64,000 nt of DNA, taken from the NCBI RefSeq assembly GCF_009876115.1, contig NZ_WWSY01000003.1, positions 102,927-166,926 of the forward strand, written 5' to 3'. This stretch comes from Collinsella aerofaciens. GTDB taxonomy: Bacteria; Actinomycetota; Coriobacteriia; Coriobacteriales; Coriobacteriaceae. The translations under genes were made by a program, and so were the position numbers. Below, piece after piece: positions 42,957 through 52,529 of this stretch. Position 1 is the stretch's first letter. Each line of letters opens with the position of its first letter. A model generated the notes under the pieces. It was not told the origin of the DNA, ran no database searches, and saw nothing but the letters and a program-made list of their open reading frames with translations.

Positions 42957-43784
42957 CTACTCGCCGAGCTTGGGATGCAGCAGCGACGGCGCAGCGCCGA
43001 GCAGCATCTTGGTGTAGGGGTCCTGAGGGTGCTGGAAGACCTGCTTGGCCTCGCCATGCTCGACGATCTTGCCGCCATTCATAACGATGATGTCGTCAGA
43101 GATATAGCGGACCGTCTGGATGTCATGGCTGATGAACACCATGGCCAGGCCGAGCTCCTTCTTAAGGTCGGTCAGCAGGTTCAGAATCTGCGCACGGACC
43201 GAAACGTCCAGAGCCGAGGTGGGCTCGTCGGCGATGATGGCATCGGGGTTCAGCGACAGGGCACGGGCAATTGCGACGCGCTGGCGCTGGCCGCCCGAAA
43301 GCTGGCCGGGAAGAACCTCGGCGGCGGAGCTGGGCAGACCGGTGAGCTCCAAGAGCTCCTTGACGCGCTTCTCCTGCTCGGCCTCGGTACCCAAGTTGTG
43401 GACGCGCATGGGGTCGAGCAGTTGCTCGCGAACGACCATGCGGGGGTTGAGCGCCGTGGCCGGGTTCTGGAACACGACCGAGATGACGCGGCCCATGTGG
43501 CGACGGTCCTCGGCGGTGCGCTTGGTAACGTCCTTGCCCTTAAAGTAGACCTTGCCGCTCGTGGGGGCCTGCAGGCCGCACATGACGTTGGCGGTGGTGG
43601 ATTTACCGCAACCGGACTCGCCGACGATGCCGATCGTCTGACCGGGCATGAGCTTAATCGTTACACCCTGGACGGCGTGAACCAGGTTGGGGTGCAGAAT
43701 CGAGCCGGTACGGGTCCTAAAGGTGACGTGGACGTCATCAAGGAAGATGATCGGCTCGACGCCGTTTACTGCGGTCTCGCTCAT
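42957..43784 (-). CDS. ABC transporter ATP-binding protein (peptide/sialic acid family)
   Basis: 275 aa ATPase. Walker A GIVGESGCGKSTTAN, signature SGGQRQRVAIARA, Walker B AIIADEPTSALD, H-loop SHDIQ. The C-terminal cysteine-rich oligopeptide domain seen in OppF is missing; the protein stops soon after the nucleotide domain (APSLLHPKLGE). It begins immediately after the stop of the fusion gene. Fourth component of the importer. Confidence 0.9.
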   Translation of the reverse strand: MSETAVNGVEPIIFLDDVHVTFRTRTGSILHPNLVHAVQGVTIKLMPGQTIGIVGESGCGKSTTANVMCGLQAPTSGKVYFKGKDVTKRTAEDRRHMGRVISVVFQNPATALNPRMVVREQLLDPMRVHNLGTEAEQEKRVKELLELTGLPSSAAEVLPGQLSGGQRQRVAIARALSLNPDAIIADEPTSALDVSVRAQILNLLTDLKKELGLAMVFISHDIQTVRYISDDIIVMNGGKIVEHGEAKQVFQHPQDPYTKMLLGAAPSLLHPKLGE

Positions 43785-45800
43785 CTACATCACCTCCGCG
43801 TGAGGGGTCAAACCATTTGCCTTGAGCACCTCGTCGGGGAGCTCGGAATAGAAGTGCTCGGTGCCGGGCACGCGCTTGAAGACCGGACGGGTGTCCAGAC
43901 CAATACGCGGGTGGCTCGAGCGGGGCGCGAAGCGATCGCCCTTGGGGAAATCGCGCGGGCTCGGAACGGCGCCGGGCACCTGGTGCAGGCGGCCCGAACC
44001 GCTCTCGATGGACAGAACGGAACCCAGAAGACCGCGAGTGTACTCGTGGATCGGGTTGGTGAGCAGCTCCTTGGTGGGCGCCTGCTCGATAACCTGGCCG
44101 GCGTACATAACCGTGATGTTATGAGCGACCTCGGCGACCAGTGCCAGGTCGTGCGAAACGAAGATCATGGCAAAGCCGAGCTTGGCCTGAAGGTCGTTAA
44201 GCAGCTTGATGACCTGCTTCTGGACGGTAACGTCCAGAGCGGTCGTGGGCTCGTCGCAGATGACCAGCTTGGGGTCGCGGGTAAGAGCCATGGCGATCAG
44301 AACGCGCTGACGCTGACCACCGGAAAGCTCATGCGGATAGCTCTCGAGCGTACGCTTGGGGTCGAGGCCCACGAGCTCCAGGAGCTCCTCGGCGCTACGG
44401 GTGCCGCCACGCTTGGTGAGCTGCTTCATCTGAGCGGAAATGAGCATGGAGGGGTTAAGCGAGGACAGGGCGTCCTGGTAGACCATGGCGATATCGGTAC
44501 CGCGCAGGCCGAACCACTCCTTCTTGCTCATCTTGAGCAGGTCGCGGCCCTCCCAGAGAACCTCGCCGGAAAGATGCTCGTCATCGTCGGTCAGACCCAT
44601 GATGGCCAGCGTGGTGATGGACTTACCGCAGCCGGACTCGCCTACCAGGCCCATGGTCTGGCCGGGACGGACGTCAAAGTTGACGTGGTCGACGACGTTG
44701 ATATCACCGTGGTGTTCAAACTGGATGCAGAAGTCACGGACCGAGAGAATCGGTTCGACAGACTCGTCGGGCACATGGCGATCGTCACGCTTGAGCTCGA
44801 CATCGCGCAGGGCGCCAAGGCGAGCGGAGAGGGACTGGGCCTGCTCCTTGTAGGCACGAACGGGGTCGGAGACCAGCAGGTCGGCCTCGCGACGCTTGGA
44901 GGAATCGGTCGGATCCAGGGCGGCGGAGGGAGCAGCGGCCATGGCGTCGGTAATGCCCTCGGAGAGGATGTTGAGCGCCAGGCAGGTGATCATGATGGCC
45001 AGGCCCGGGAACAGCGCCTGCCACCAACGGCCAGCGAGCACGCCGCCGCGGGCGTCGGCGAGGATGTTGCCCCAGGTAGCGGTGGGCTCCTGGATGCCAG
45101 CGCCGATGAAGGTCAGCGAGGCCTCGAAGATGATGGCGTCGGCGACCAGGGTAACGGTGAAGACCATGATCGGGGCGATGCAGTTACGCAGAACATGCTT
45201 GATCAAAATCCACGGAGCCTTGGCGCCGGAAACGATGACCGCGCGGACATAGTCCTCGCCGTACTCGGACACGATATTGGCGCGGACGATACGGGCAATC
45301 TGCGGAGTGTACATAAAGCCGATGGCGAAGATGATCGACGGCACGGAATTGCCCAGGATGGAGACGAAGACGGCCGCGAGGGCGATGCCCGGGATGGACA
45401 TGATGATGTCCAAGATACGCATGATCGTCTCGGAGACGGCCTTGCGCGAAACCGCTGCAAGGGCGCCCACGACCGAGCCGCAGACCAGAGCCATGGCGGT
45501 GGCGCCAAAGCCGATAATCAGCGAGTAACGACCACCGTAGAGCATACGCGACAGAATGTCGCGACCCTTATCGTCGGTACCGAAGATAAATCCGTTGCCG
45601 GGAGCCTGTCGAGCCGTAAAGATCTCGACCGGGCTATAGGGGGCAAGAAGGGGCGCCAGAATCGCAGTCAGGGCGACCAGCACCAGCACGACGGCGGCAA
45701 TCTTAGAAGACAGCGTCATCTTCTTCCAGCCACCGAGCTTGAGCCCCTTGGAGGCAGCCTTCTCGAGCTGCTCGGTTTGCTTCTCTCGAATCTTTACCAT
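43785..45800 (-). CDS. Fused permease and ATP-binding protein of the peptide/sialic acid ABC family
   Basis: 671 aa. Residues 1-290 are a DppC-type permease (first span 33-52, EAA loop AVIVSGAKAPWILIKHVLRN); a charged linker (295-345) joins it to a DppD-type ATPase with Walker A GLVGESGCGKS (384-394), signature SGGQRQR (493) and Walker B LVICDEPTTALD. The C-terminal oligopeptide motif survives but its cysteines are changed (RFAPRSSHP). A permease-ATPase fusion in this slot is what I recall for the sialic acid importers SatABCD and SiaEFGI. Confidence 0.9.
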   Translation of the reverse strand: MVKIREKQTEQLEKAASKGLKLGGWKKMTLSSKIAAVVLVLVALTAILAPLLAPYSPVEIFTARQAPGNGFIFGTDDKGRDILSRMLYGGRYSLIIGFGATAMALVCGSVVGALAAVSRKAVSETIMRILDIIMSIPGIALAAVFVSILGNSVPSIIFAIGFMYTPQIARIVRANIVSEYGEDYVRAVIVSGAKAPWILIKHVLRNCIAPIMVFTVTLVADAIIFEASLTFIGAGIQEPTATWGNILADARGGVLAGRWWQALFPGLAIMITCLALNILSEGITDAMAAAPSAALDPTDSSKRREADLLVSDPVRAYKEQAQSLSARLGALRDVELKRDDRHVPDESVEPILSVRDFCIQFEHHGDINVVDHVNFDVRPGQTMGLVGESGCGKSITTLAIMGLTDDDEHLSGEVLWEGRDLLKMSKKEWFGLRGTDIAMVYQDALSSLNPSMLISAQMKQLTKRGGTRSAEELLELVGLDPKRTLESYPHELSGGQRQRVLIAMALTRDPKLVICDEPTTALDVTVQKQVIKLLNDLQAKLGFAMIFVSHDLALVAEVAHNITVMYAGQVIEQAPTKELLTNPIHEYTRGLLGSVLSIESGSGRLHQVPGAVPSPRDFPKGDRFAPRSSHPRIGLDTRPVFKRVPGTEHFYSELPDEVLKANGLTPHAEVM

Positions 45801-45803
45801 AAT

Positions 45804-46760
45804 CTACACCGTCCTGATGCGCGGGTTGATGAGCAGGTAGAGCATGTCAACCACGATGTTGATGATGATGAAGGCAAGAGCAACGACGATAACGACGCCC
45901 TGAACCAGGTTCGCCTCGTTGCCCTGAACGCCCTGCAGAATCGCGGTGCCCATGCCGGGGAGGTTGAAGATAACCTCGATGACGACGGCGCCGCCCATGA
46001 GGTAACCGATCTTAAGACCGAGGGTGGTGACCGGGGTGATTAGCGCATTGCGAAGAACGTTGATGCCGACGACGACCTTCTCGGGAACGCCGGCGCCGCG
46101 AGCCATACGGACATAATCCTTATCGAGCTCCTCGACCATGGCGGTACGCACGATACGAGTCATCTGGCCCGTCAGCGGAAATGCCAAGGCGATAGCGGGC
46201 ATGATCATACGTCCCAGATAGCCAACCGGATTCGTGGTGAAGTGAGGCAGAGCACCCGATGCCGGGAGCACCTTAAGGTAGGAAGAGAACAGCAGGATCA
46301 ACAGAACGGCAAGCCAGAACGACGGGGTTGCCAAGCCGGCGATGGAAAAGACGCGGATCACTTGGTCCGGCCATTTGTCGCGATACAGAGCCGCGATGAC
46401 GCCGAGCAAAAACGAAACGACCGCACCGATGGCAAGACCGATGAAGGTCAGCTGCATCGTGACGGGCAGGGCCGTGGAGATGCGCTTGGCAACGGAGTTG
46501 CGAGCAGCACCATAGGTGCCCATGTCGCCATGGATCAAATCGCCCATATAGCGCACGTAGCGCACGGGCCAGGGGTCGTCCAGACCATACTTCTCATGGT
46601 ACTCGGCAACCGCCTCGGGCGAGGCACCGTCACCCAACGCCGTGTAGGCGGGGTCGGTCTTGGAGAACGACATAAGGAAGAACACCAGGACGGTGACGCC
46701 CAATGCCATGATCGGCAGCGCCACAAGACGCCTTCCAATCAAACGTAGCAAGTTGTTCAC
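45804..46760 (-). CDS. ABC transporter permease (DppB type)
   Basis: 318 aa inner-membrane permease. It starts with a GTG at 46760 (VNNLLRLIGRRLVALPIMAL), with AAGGGGAG upstream. EAA loop MARGAGVPEKVVVGINVLRNA. Partner of the permease half of the fusion protein, whose ATG follows three bases after this stop. Confidence 0.9.
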   Translation of the reverse strand: MNNLLRLIGRRLVALPIMALGVTVLVFFLMSFSKTDPAYTALGDGASPEAVAEYHEKYGLDDPWPVRYVRYMGDLIHGDMGTYGAARNSVAKRISTALPVTMQLTFIGLAIGAVVSFLLGVIAALYRDKWPDQVIRVFSIAGLATPSFWLAVLLILLFSSYLKVLPASGALPHFTTNPVGYLGRMIMPAIALAFPLTGQMTRIVRTAMVEELDKDYVRMARGAGVPEKVVVGINVLRNALITPVTTLGLKIGYLMGGAVVIEVIFNLPGMGTAILQGVQGNEANLVQGVVIVVALAFIIINIVVDMLYLLINPRIRTV

Positions 46761-46821
46761 GTTCTCTCCCCTTTCTTTTGTCGGTAGGACCAACTGGTAT
46801 ATGAGTACGGATACTCATTAC

Positions 46822-46855
46822 AAGACCCGAGCGACATCGTTGCCGCCCGGGTCTT
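46822..46855 (-). promoter_or_regulatory. Hairpin after the binding-protein gene
   Basis: AAGACCCG / CGGGTCTT stem with a further GCG.C pairing, in the gap between binding protein and permease; only a weak T run (TTGTAATG). Probably lowers expression of the downstream membrane genes relative to the binding protein. Confidence 0.55.
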
Positions 46856-46917
46856 TGTTTCAACTATGAGGATACGGTCCCAACGACCGACATCCTGCAT
46901 ACAGACTCAAGCGAGTC

Positions 46918-48531
46918 TTACGCCTTGACGGTCGCAACGCCCCTGAAGGACATGCTCGTCGTGCCTATGCCCTTGAAGCCATCGAGGGCCTCGCCGTTGG
47001 GCGCAGTGGACGGATCGTCCCAGGAAGCGGAGACGGTCTTGACGTGGACAACGGGGTACAGAACGGCGTTGTCGGCAATGATGTCGAAGCACTCGTTCCA
47101 CTTCTTCTGCTGCTCGTCGCCCTCGGCGGCAAGAGCCTCGTCCATGAGACCGTGGAGCTTCTGCCACTCAGCGGACTCCTTCCACGGGCAACGGGTCTGC
47201 ATCCAGACGTTGTCGCCGTACCACCAGTTGAGCAGCAGGTCGGGGTCGGCGCCGAAGCAGGAAGGATCGCCAGGGGCAAGGAGGATATCGTAGGCCTCGC
47301 CGCCGTCGATGGCAGCGTAAGTGGCCGGCGAGGTATCGGTCTGGATGGTCACATCGAAGCCGAGAGCGTCGAGGTCGTTCTTGACCTGGGCGGCCATGCC
47401 CTTAATCTGCTCGTTGTCAGTGGTGCGCAGGGTGATGGCACCCGGGGTGATGCCAGACTCCTCGATGAGCTTCTTAGCCTTCTTGGCGTCGGTCTTGTAC
47501 ACCGTGGAAGCCTCATGATAGTTGGTGAAGCTCTTGGGCAGGTAGCAGCTGGCAGCGGTGGCAAGGCCGGCGAAGGTGTTGCTGACCATCTTCTCGGTGT
47601 CGAGCGCATACATGACAGCCTGACGGACCTTGACGTTGTTCCAAGGCTCCTTGGCGACGTTGAACATGATGAAGCGGGTGCCGAAACCCTGAACGTTATC
47701 GATCTTGCAGCCGGCGCTCTCGAGCTGGTCGACGGCGTCAGCGGTAACGAGCTCCATAACGAGCGTGGAGCCCTCCTGCTGAGCGGTAACGCGAGCGGTG
47801 GGGTCGGTCAGGATGCTGTACTGGATCTTCTTATCCTCGGCAGCATACTCACCGTTGTACTCGGGGTTGGGAACCAGGGTGATCTCGGTATCGGAGATAG
47901 AGTCGTACATCCAGGGGCCGGAACCGATCGGCTGCTTGGCGCGATCCTCCTCGGCCTGGGTGGCCGGGGTAACACGGATGATGGCCAGACGATCCTTGAG
48001 CAGGGAGAAGTTGGGGACCTTGGTCTTGACCGTTACAGTGCTGGCGTCCTTGGCCTCGATGGACTCGAAGGGCTGGAAGAACGGAGCGTAGGTAGCAGAA
48101 GCGGCGCAAGCGGTGTAGGAAGCGACGACGTCGTCAGCAGTGACCTCGGTGCCATCGGAGAACTTTGCGCCCTTGCGGATGGTGACCTCGAAGGTAGTGT
48201 CGTCCACGGACTTGGGATCGTCGGTGGCGAGCTCGTTGAAGGTGCTGTAGTCGTGGTAATCGATGCCGTAGAGGCCCTCGATGACGTGCCAGTTAGCACC
48301 CAGGCCCACAGCGGAGCCGGTGCTGGCGGGGTCGAAGCTGGACGGAGCGTAAGCGGAACCAGCGGTGATCACGCCGCCGCCACGGTTGGCGGAATCGGTG
48401 GAACCGGAAGCGGAACCCTCGTCGCTAGAGCTGCCACCGCAGCCGGTGAGACCAAGCCCTGCGACAGCAGCGACGCTGCCGGTGAGGCCGAGGAACGAAC
48501 GCCTGGACATACCCTTGTTGATGATGGCCAT
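46918..48531 (-). CDS. Substrate-binding lipoprotein, SBP family 5, probable sialic acid binder
   Basis: 537 aa extracytoplasmic protein. Twin-arginine-like SRRSFLGLTG then lipobox GLTGC with Cys31. Body motifs FEVTIRKGAKFSDGTEVTADD and VKVRQAVMYALDTEKM place it in the DppA/OppA family. Position at the head of a cluster with nanA-nanK-nanE points to sialic acid instead of peptides, as for SatA. AGGAGAAG stands before ATG 48531; it follows a promoter with an operator-like palindrome. Confidence 0.85.
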   Translation of the reverse strand: MAIINKGMSRRSFLGLTGSVAAVAGLGLTGCGGSSSDEGSASGSTDSANRGGGVITAGSAYAPSSFDPASTGSAVGLGANWHVIEGLYGIDYHDYSTFNELATDDPKSVDDTTFEVTIRKGAKFSDGTEVTADDVVASYTACAASATYAPFFQPFESIEAKDASTVTVKTKVPNFSLLKDRLAIIRVTPATQAEEDRAKQPIGSGPWMYDSISDTEITLVPNPEYNGEYAAEDKKIQYSILTDPTARVTAQQEGSTLVMELVTADAVDQLESAGCKIDNVQGFGTRFIMFNVAKEPWNNVKVRQAVMYALDTEKMVSNTFAGLATAASCYLPKSFTNYHEASTVYKTDAKKAKKLIEESGITPGAITLRTTDNEQIKGMAAQVKNDLDALGFDVTIQTDTSPATYAAIDGGEAYDILLAPGDPSCFGADPDLLLNWWYGDNVWMQTRCPWKESAEWQKLHGLMDEALAAEGDEQQKKWNECFDIIADNAVLYPVVHVKTVSASWDDPSTAPNGEALDGFKGIGTTSMSFRGVATVKA

Positions 48532-48645
48532 GTCTTCTCCTATCAATAGAGAATCTTACCCGGGAGCACCTAGACTTGCCCCCGCGCAACTTGCGGACGA
48601 TATATACCTTACCTACCGACGAACCCAACTGAGGTGCCGCGCTCG

Positions 48646-48741
48646 GCGACCGATACATACATACGCTTGAACGGTATTTACTACCGTTCACCGAATTCAT
48701 TGACAAATGATTCGACAGACAGTATGTATCGACGAGGTGAG
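48646..48741 (-). promoter_or_regulatory. Promoter and operator of the sialic acid cluster
   Basis: Minus strand: -35 TTGTCA (48701-48706), 17-bp spacer, -10 TAGTAA (48678-48683). A perfect palindrome GAACGGTA-N5-TACCGTTC (48669-48689) covers the -10, as a repressor site would. A second pair, CGATACATAC / GTATGTATCG, flanks the whole promoter (about 48647-48738). Confidence 0.65.
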
Positions 48742-48848
48742 ATATCAGTCTTCGTCAACCCGCAGGATAGCAGTGTTGTTCACCATGGCTAGTCAAACGT
48801 TTTAGCGTTAATAAAACCCGAAATCGGCAGGTAATCACCGCGAAACAA

Positions 48849-48871
48849 ATGATTGAAAATTGACCAATCAT
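48849..48871 (-). terminator. Weak terminator of uvrC
   Basis: Stem ATGATTG/CAATCAT with TTGTTTCG after it on the minus strand, 26 bases past the stop. Confidence 0.45.
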
Positions 48872-48896
48872 GTATATCAGTTGTTTAGAAGCGCGT

Positions 48897-50843
48897 TTAG
48901 TTTTCGGATCGGTTGGCCGATGCCTGGGCGCGCTCGGCATTCCATGCAACAAGTGCCTCGTGGACCGCTTTGGCGACATCGGCCGGAACGCCTCGAACTT
49001 CTGCAATCTCCTGCTCGCTTGCCGCGCGCAAACGCTTCATCGAACCAAAATGGCGCATAATGGCACGTTTTCTGGTGGGTCCCACACCCGGAACGTCGTC
49101 AAGCACCGAAACCGTCATAGCCTTATCGCGCAACTCGCGGTGGAACGTAATCGCAAATCGGTGGGATTCATCGCGAACCTGCTTGATCAGATAAAGCGAA
49201 GCGGAGCCGGTCGGCAGCACGACGGGAGTCTCGTCCCACGGCACGAAAACCTCCTCATCGGCCTTTGCCAAGCCACAAACTGGTATATCGAGGCCGAGTG
49301 CCTCGAGTTGCTTAATTGCAGCGGTCAATTGCGGCTTGCCGCCATCGACTACGAGCAAATCGGGGCGCGAGCCAAAGCGCTCGTCCGCCATGCGCTCGGG
49401 AGCATAGCGACGCCCCAGAACCTCGGACATCGATACGAAGTCGTTCGCCTCGTCCAATTCGGCCTGAATTTTAAAGCGACGATACTGGCCCTTGTCGGCA
49501 CGGCCGTTGGTAAATACCACCATCGAAGCGACGGTAAAGGTGCCGTGCAACGTCGAGATATCGAAGCACTCGATGCGCAACGGCGGCGCAGGCAGCGCCA
49601 GCGCGCTTTCGAGCTCCAGGAGCGCCTGATTGGTGCGATCGTCAGCATACCCCGTGCGCATCATGTAGCGCATGAGGGCATGGCGCGCATTTTTGGAAGC
49701 CATATCGAGCAGGCGGTGCTTTTCGCCGCGCTGTGGCCTATGGAGATGGCAAGAGCGTTCGCGCTTGCCCGCAAGCCACTCCCCCAACGCTTCGGCATCC
49801 TCAAGCTCGACAGAGAGATTGATCTCGGCTGGAATATCAGCCGTCTCGTCGTAATAGCGCTTAAGGAAGCCCGATTGAAGCTCTTCCTCGTCGACATCCA
49901 GGCCTTTATCGAGGATGAACTCGCAAGTTCGAACCGTTCGGCCCTCGCGAACGACAAAGACACAGGCGGCAGAGATAGTCTCTTCTCGATAGAAGCCGAT
50001 GACGTCGATATCGACGCTTGACGGAAAAACGACCTGTTGGCGATCGTCCAGGCCCCTAATGACTTCCAGGCGACGCTTAACGCGCGCCGCACGCTCAAAA
50101 TCGAGCGTCTCGGCTGCCTCCGTCATCTCGGACGTAAGCTCGTCGACGACATCCTTGCGATGGCCCGACAAGAAACGTTCGACACGCTTGACGTTCTTGG
50201 CATAGTCGGCAGGCGAAATCGCGCCGACGCATGCGCCCGGTCCGCGCCCGACATGGTAGTCAAAGCAGGGACGCCCGTTTTGCGCGCAAATCATATTGAC
50301 GATGTCTTCTTCGCCCTTATGAGATTCGACGATGCGGCGGCAGCGGCGCCATTCCGCACAGGATGCCGAGCAAATAGGAATAACCTTGCGTAGCGTATCG
50401 ATGGTCTCACGCGCCGCACGGCTATCGGTATAGGGGCCAAAATAGCGCGTTCCCGGTTTATGACGCTCTCGCGTGTATTTAATAGCCGGAAACAAGTCGC
50501 TCTTGGTAATGGCGATAAAGGGATAGCTTTTATCGTCTTTGAGATCGACGTTAAAGTACGGATGGTACTGGCCAATCAGATTGCGCTCGAGCACCAATGC
50601 CTCGTGCTCGGTCTCCACCACGATATAGTCGAAGCTCGCCACCAGCTGCATCATGAGCGGAATCTTTTGACGCTCGTCCTGCAGCGTCACGTATTGACGC
50701 ATACGGGCACGCAAGTTTTTTGCCTTGCCCACATAGATGACATCGCCCTTGGCATCTTTCCAAAGGTAGCAGCCGGGTTGCGTGGGAACGCGCGAAACCT
50801 GCTCGGCAAGTGTTGGAATGTTGTCGTGACCTGCCACACGCAC
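48897..50843 (-). CDS. uvrC: Excinuclease ABC subunit C
   Basis: 648 aa. N-terminal GIY-YIG nuclease (GCYLWKDAKGDVIYVGKAKN), UVR domain (ELTSEMTEAAETLDFERAAR), RNase H-like nuclease (DLLVVDGGKPQLTAA) and C-terminal HhH repeats (VPGVGPTRKRAIM). Makes both incisions in nucleotide excision repair with UvrA and UvrB. The GTG start abuts the murJ stop. Confidence 0.95.
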   Translation of the reverse strand: MRVAGHDNIPTLAEQVSRVPTQPGCYLWKDAKGDVIYVGKAKNLRARMRQYVTLQDERQKIPLMMQLVASFDYIVVETEHEALVLERNLIGQYHPYFNVDLKDDKSYPFIAITKSDLFPAIKYTRERHKPGTRYFGPYTDSRAARETIDTLRKVIPICSASCAEWRRCRRIVESHKGEEDIVNMICAQNGRPCFDYHVGRGPGACVGAISPADYAKNVKRVERFLSGHRKDVVDELTSEMTEAAETLDFERAARVKRRLEVIRGLDDRQQVVFPSSVDIDVIGFYREETISAACVFVVREGRTVRTCEFILDKGLDVDEEELQSGFLKRYYDETADIPAEINLSVELEDAEALGEWLAGKRERSCHLHRPQRGEKHRLLDMASKNARHALMRYMMRTGYADDRTNQALLELESALALPAPPLRIECFDISTLHGTFTVASMVVFTNGRADKGQYRRFKIQAELDEANDFVSMSEVLGRRYAPERMADERFGSRPDLLVVDGGKPQLTAAIKQLEALGLDIPVCGLAKADEEVFVPWDETPVVLPTGSASLYLIKQVRDESHRFAITFHRELRDKAMTVSVLDDVPGVGPTRKRAIMRHFGSMKRLRAASEQEIAEVRGVPADVAKAVHEALVAWNAERAQASANRSEN

Positions 50844-52526
50844 CTACTTGCGACGAAGCAGCGCCGAGATCTCGGGCATCTTAAAGACGAAGGCAAGGCC
50901 AAAAGTCACGGCGAGCGAGACGACGCCTGCAACACAAACGTAGCCCAGGGTAATAAGGATCGAGCTGCCAAGCATTCCGACAAAGTGCTCAAGTGCCCAC
51001 ATGACGCCGACGCCCGCGGCAGCGCCCAAGCCACCGAACAACAGGCCGAAGAAACCGCCATGTAGGATAGACTTGACCTGAAGGCCATGCAGACGACGGC
51101 GCAGCCACCACAGTGAGCATCCGACCAAGACCACGTAGTCAACGACGTACGAAAGCGCAATTGCCGGCATACCGTAGCCCAGCACCACGCCAAACAGCAG
51201 CACCGAACCGGCCTGACCGATAGCGGAGTACAAGCAATAGCGGCTATAAGGTTTCATATCGAGCAGGGCCGAGAAGCTCTTCTGCATCAGCACGACCACG
51301 CCGTAGAGCGGCAGGGAAAGTGCCAGATAGATAAGGAACTCCGACACCAGCGCCACGCCGGATTCATCGAACTTGCCGGCGCAGTAGATCATGTTGAGTG
51401 GACGGGCGAAGACGATCAGGTACATCGCAAACGGAATCAGGAAGAAGAGCATCTGGGCGACACCGCGCGAAATGCCCGTGCGGACGCTGTCGTAATCCTT
51501 CTCCTGTGCATCGTGAGAGAGTTCGGTATAGAGTGCCGTCGAAAGCGAGGCAGCGATCAGCGCATAGGGCAGCGTGTACCACAGGCGCGCATATGCGATG
51601 ACGGAAGGGCCGGTCTCGGGCTGCACCACCAGCGCGGCGGCATTGGTAATGGAAGTCGAGACAAACATGCACACCGTGGCGAGCAGCGTCGGGATACCAA
51701 GCGCAATCGTCTGTCGCAGCGCGGGGTCCTTAAAGTCGATATGGATATGAGGATGCACGCCATGCTTGCCGAGCGCGGGAATCTGACAGGCCATCTGGAC
51801 AAAGACGCCGAGGGTCGTACCGGCTGCGATCAAGATAATACCGACCTGCTCGCCAAATTGTGCAGACACGGGAGCAAAGCCCATAAAGCTGGCGATGACG
51901 ATGACATTGTTGAGAACCGGGGCAAACGTCGACCAGAAGTAGTCGCGGTGTGCGTTGAGAACACCCGAGAACACCGAGCCCAAGCCATAAAATAAAATTT
52001 GGATAGCAAAGAAGCGGAACATGAACGCAGCGGTATCCATGCTGCCGCCATCGCCCGAAAGGAACGACTGCGTCCAAATAAAGCCGGGAGCAAACACGGT
52101 GCCCAGCAGCGAGATGCCGCCCAGCAGCAGAAGCAGAATACCGAGCAGGTTGCCGACATACTCGTTCGATGCCTCGCGGCCCTGCTCGCGCCTCACACCC
52201 ATATACACCGGCAAAAACGCCGTAACGAGCATGCCGCCCATCACGAGCTCGTAGAGCATGTTGGGCAGGTTGTTGGCAACCTGATAGGAAGACGAGAGCA
52301 GCGACATGCCGATAGCGGCCGCCATTGCCCACGTGCGGATAAAACCGGTGACGCGAGACACGATGGTCAGGATGGTCATAAGCCCGGCGGAACGACCAAC
52401 CGTGGAGTAGTCCGACGAGCCCATGTCGTCAGTGTCGTCTCGCGACGAAGAAGCTTCGGATGAGGGTGTCTGAGGCGCAGATTCTTTTGCAAAATGAGCT
52501 CCGCACTTCAATTCTTCCTGCGGCAT
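50844..52526 (-). CDS. murJ: Lipid II flippase MurJ
   Basis: 560 aa polytopic membrane protein of the MVF family. After a 45-residue polar N-terminus come about 14 spans; family motifs include SRVTGFIRTWAMAAAIG, PNMLYELVMGGMLVTAFLPVY and the Arg/Asp-containing central cavity helices. Exports lipid II for peptidoglycan. Starts three bases after the ybaK stop. Confidence 0.9.
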   Translation of the reverse strand: MPQEELKCGAHFAKESAPQTPSSEASSSRDDTDDMGSSDYSTVGRSAGLMTILTIVSRVTGFIRTWAMAAAIGMSLLSSSYQVANNLPNMLYELVMGGMLVTAFLPVYMGVRREQGREASNEYVGNLLGILLLLLGGISLLGTVFAPGFIWTQSFLSGDGGSMDTAAFMFRFFAIQILFYGLGSVFSGVLNAHRDYFWSTFAPVLNNVIVIASFMGFAPVSAQFGEQVGIILIAAGTTLGVFVQMACQIPALGKHGVHPHIHIDFKDPALRQTIALGIPTLLATVCMFVSTSITNAAALVVQPETGPSVIAYARLWYTLPYALIAASLSTALYTELSHDAQEKDYDSVRTGISRGVAQMLFFLIPFAMYLIVFARPLNMIYCAGKFDESGVALVSEFLIYLALSLPLYGVVVLMQKSFSALLDMKPYSRYCLYSAIGQAGSVLLFGVVLGYGMPAIALSYVVDYVVLVGCSLWWLRRRLHGLQVKSILHGGFFGLLFGGLGAAAGVGVMWALEHFVGMLGSSILITLGYVCVAGVVSLAVTFGLAFVFKMPEISALLRRK

Positions 52527-52529
52527 CGC

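Noticed and set aside
42870..46043. 1057-codon plus-strand frame opposite the ABC transporter genes
   Set aside because: Antisense shadow of three genes with diagnostic Walker and signature motifs.
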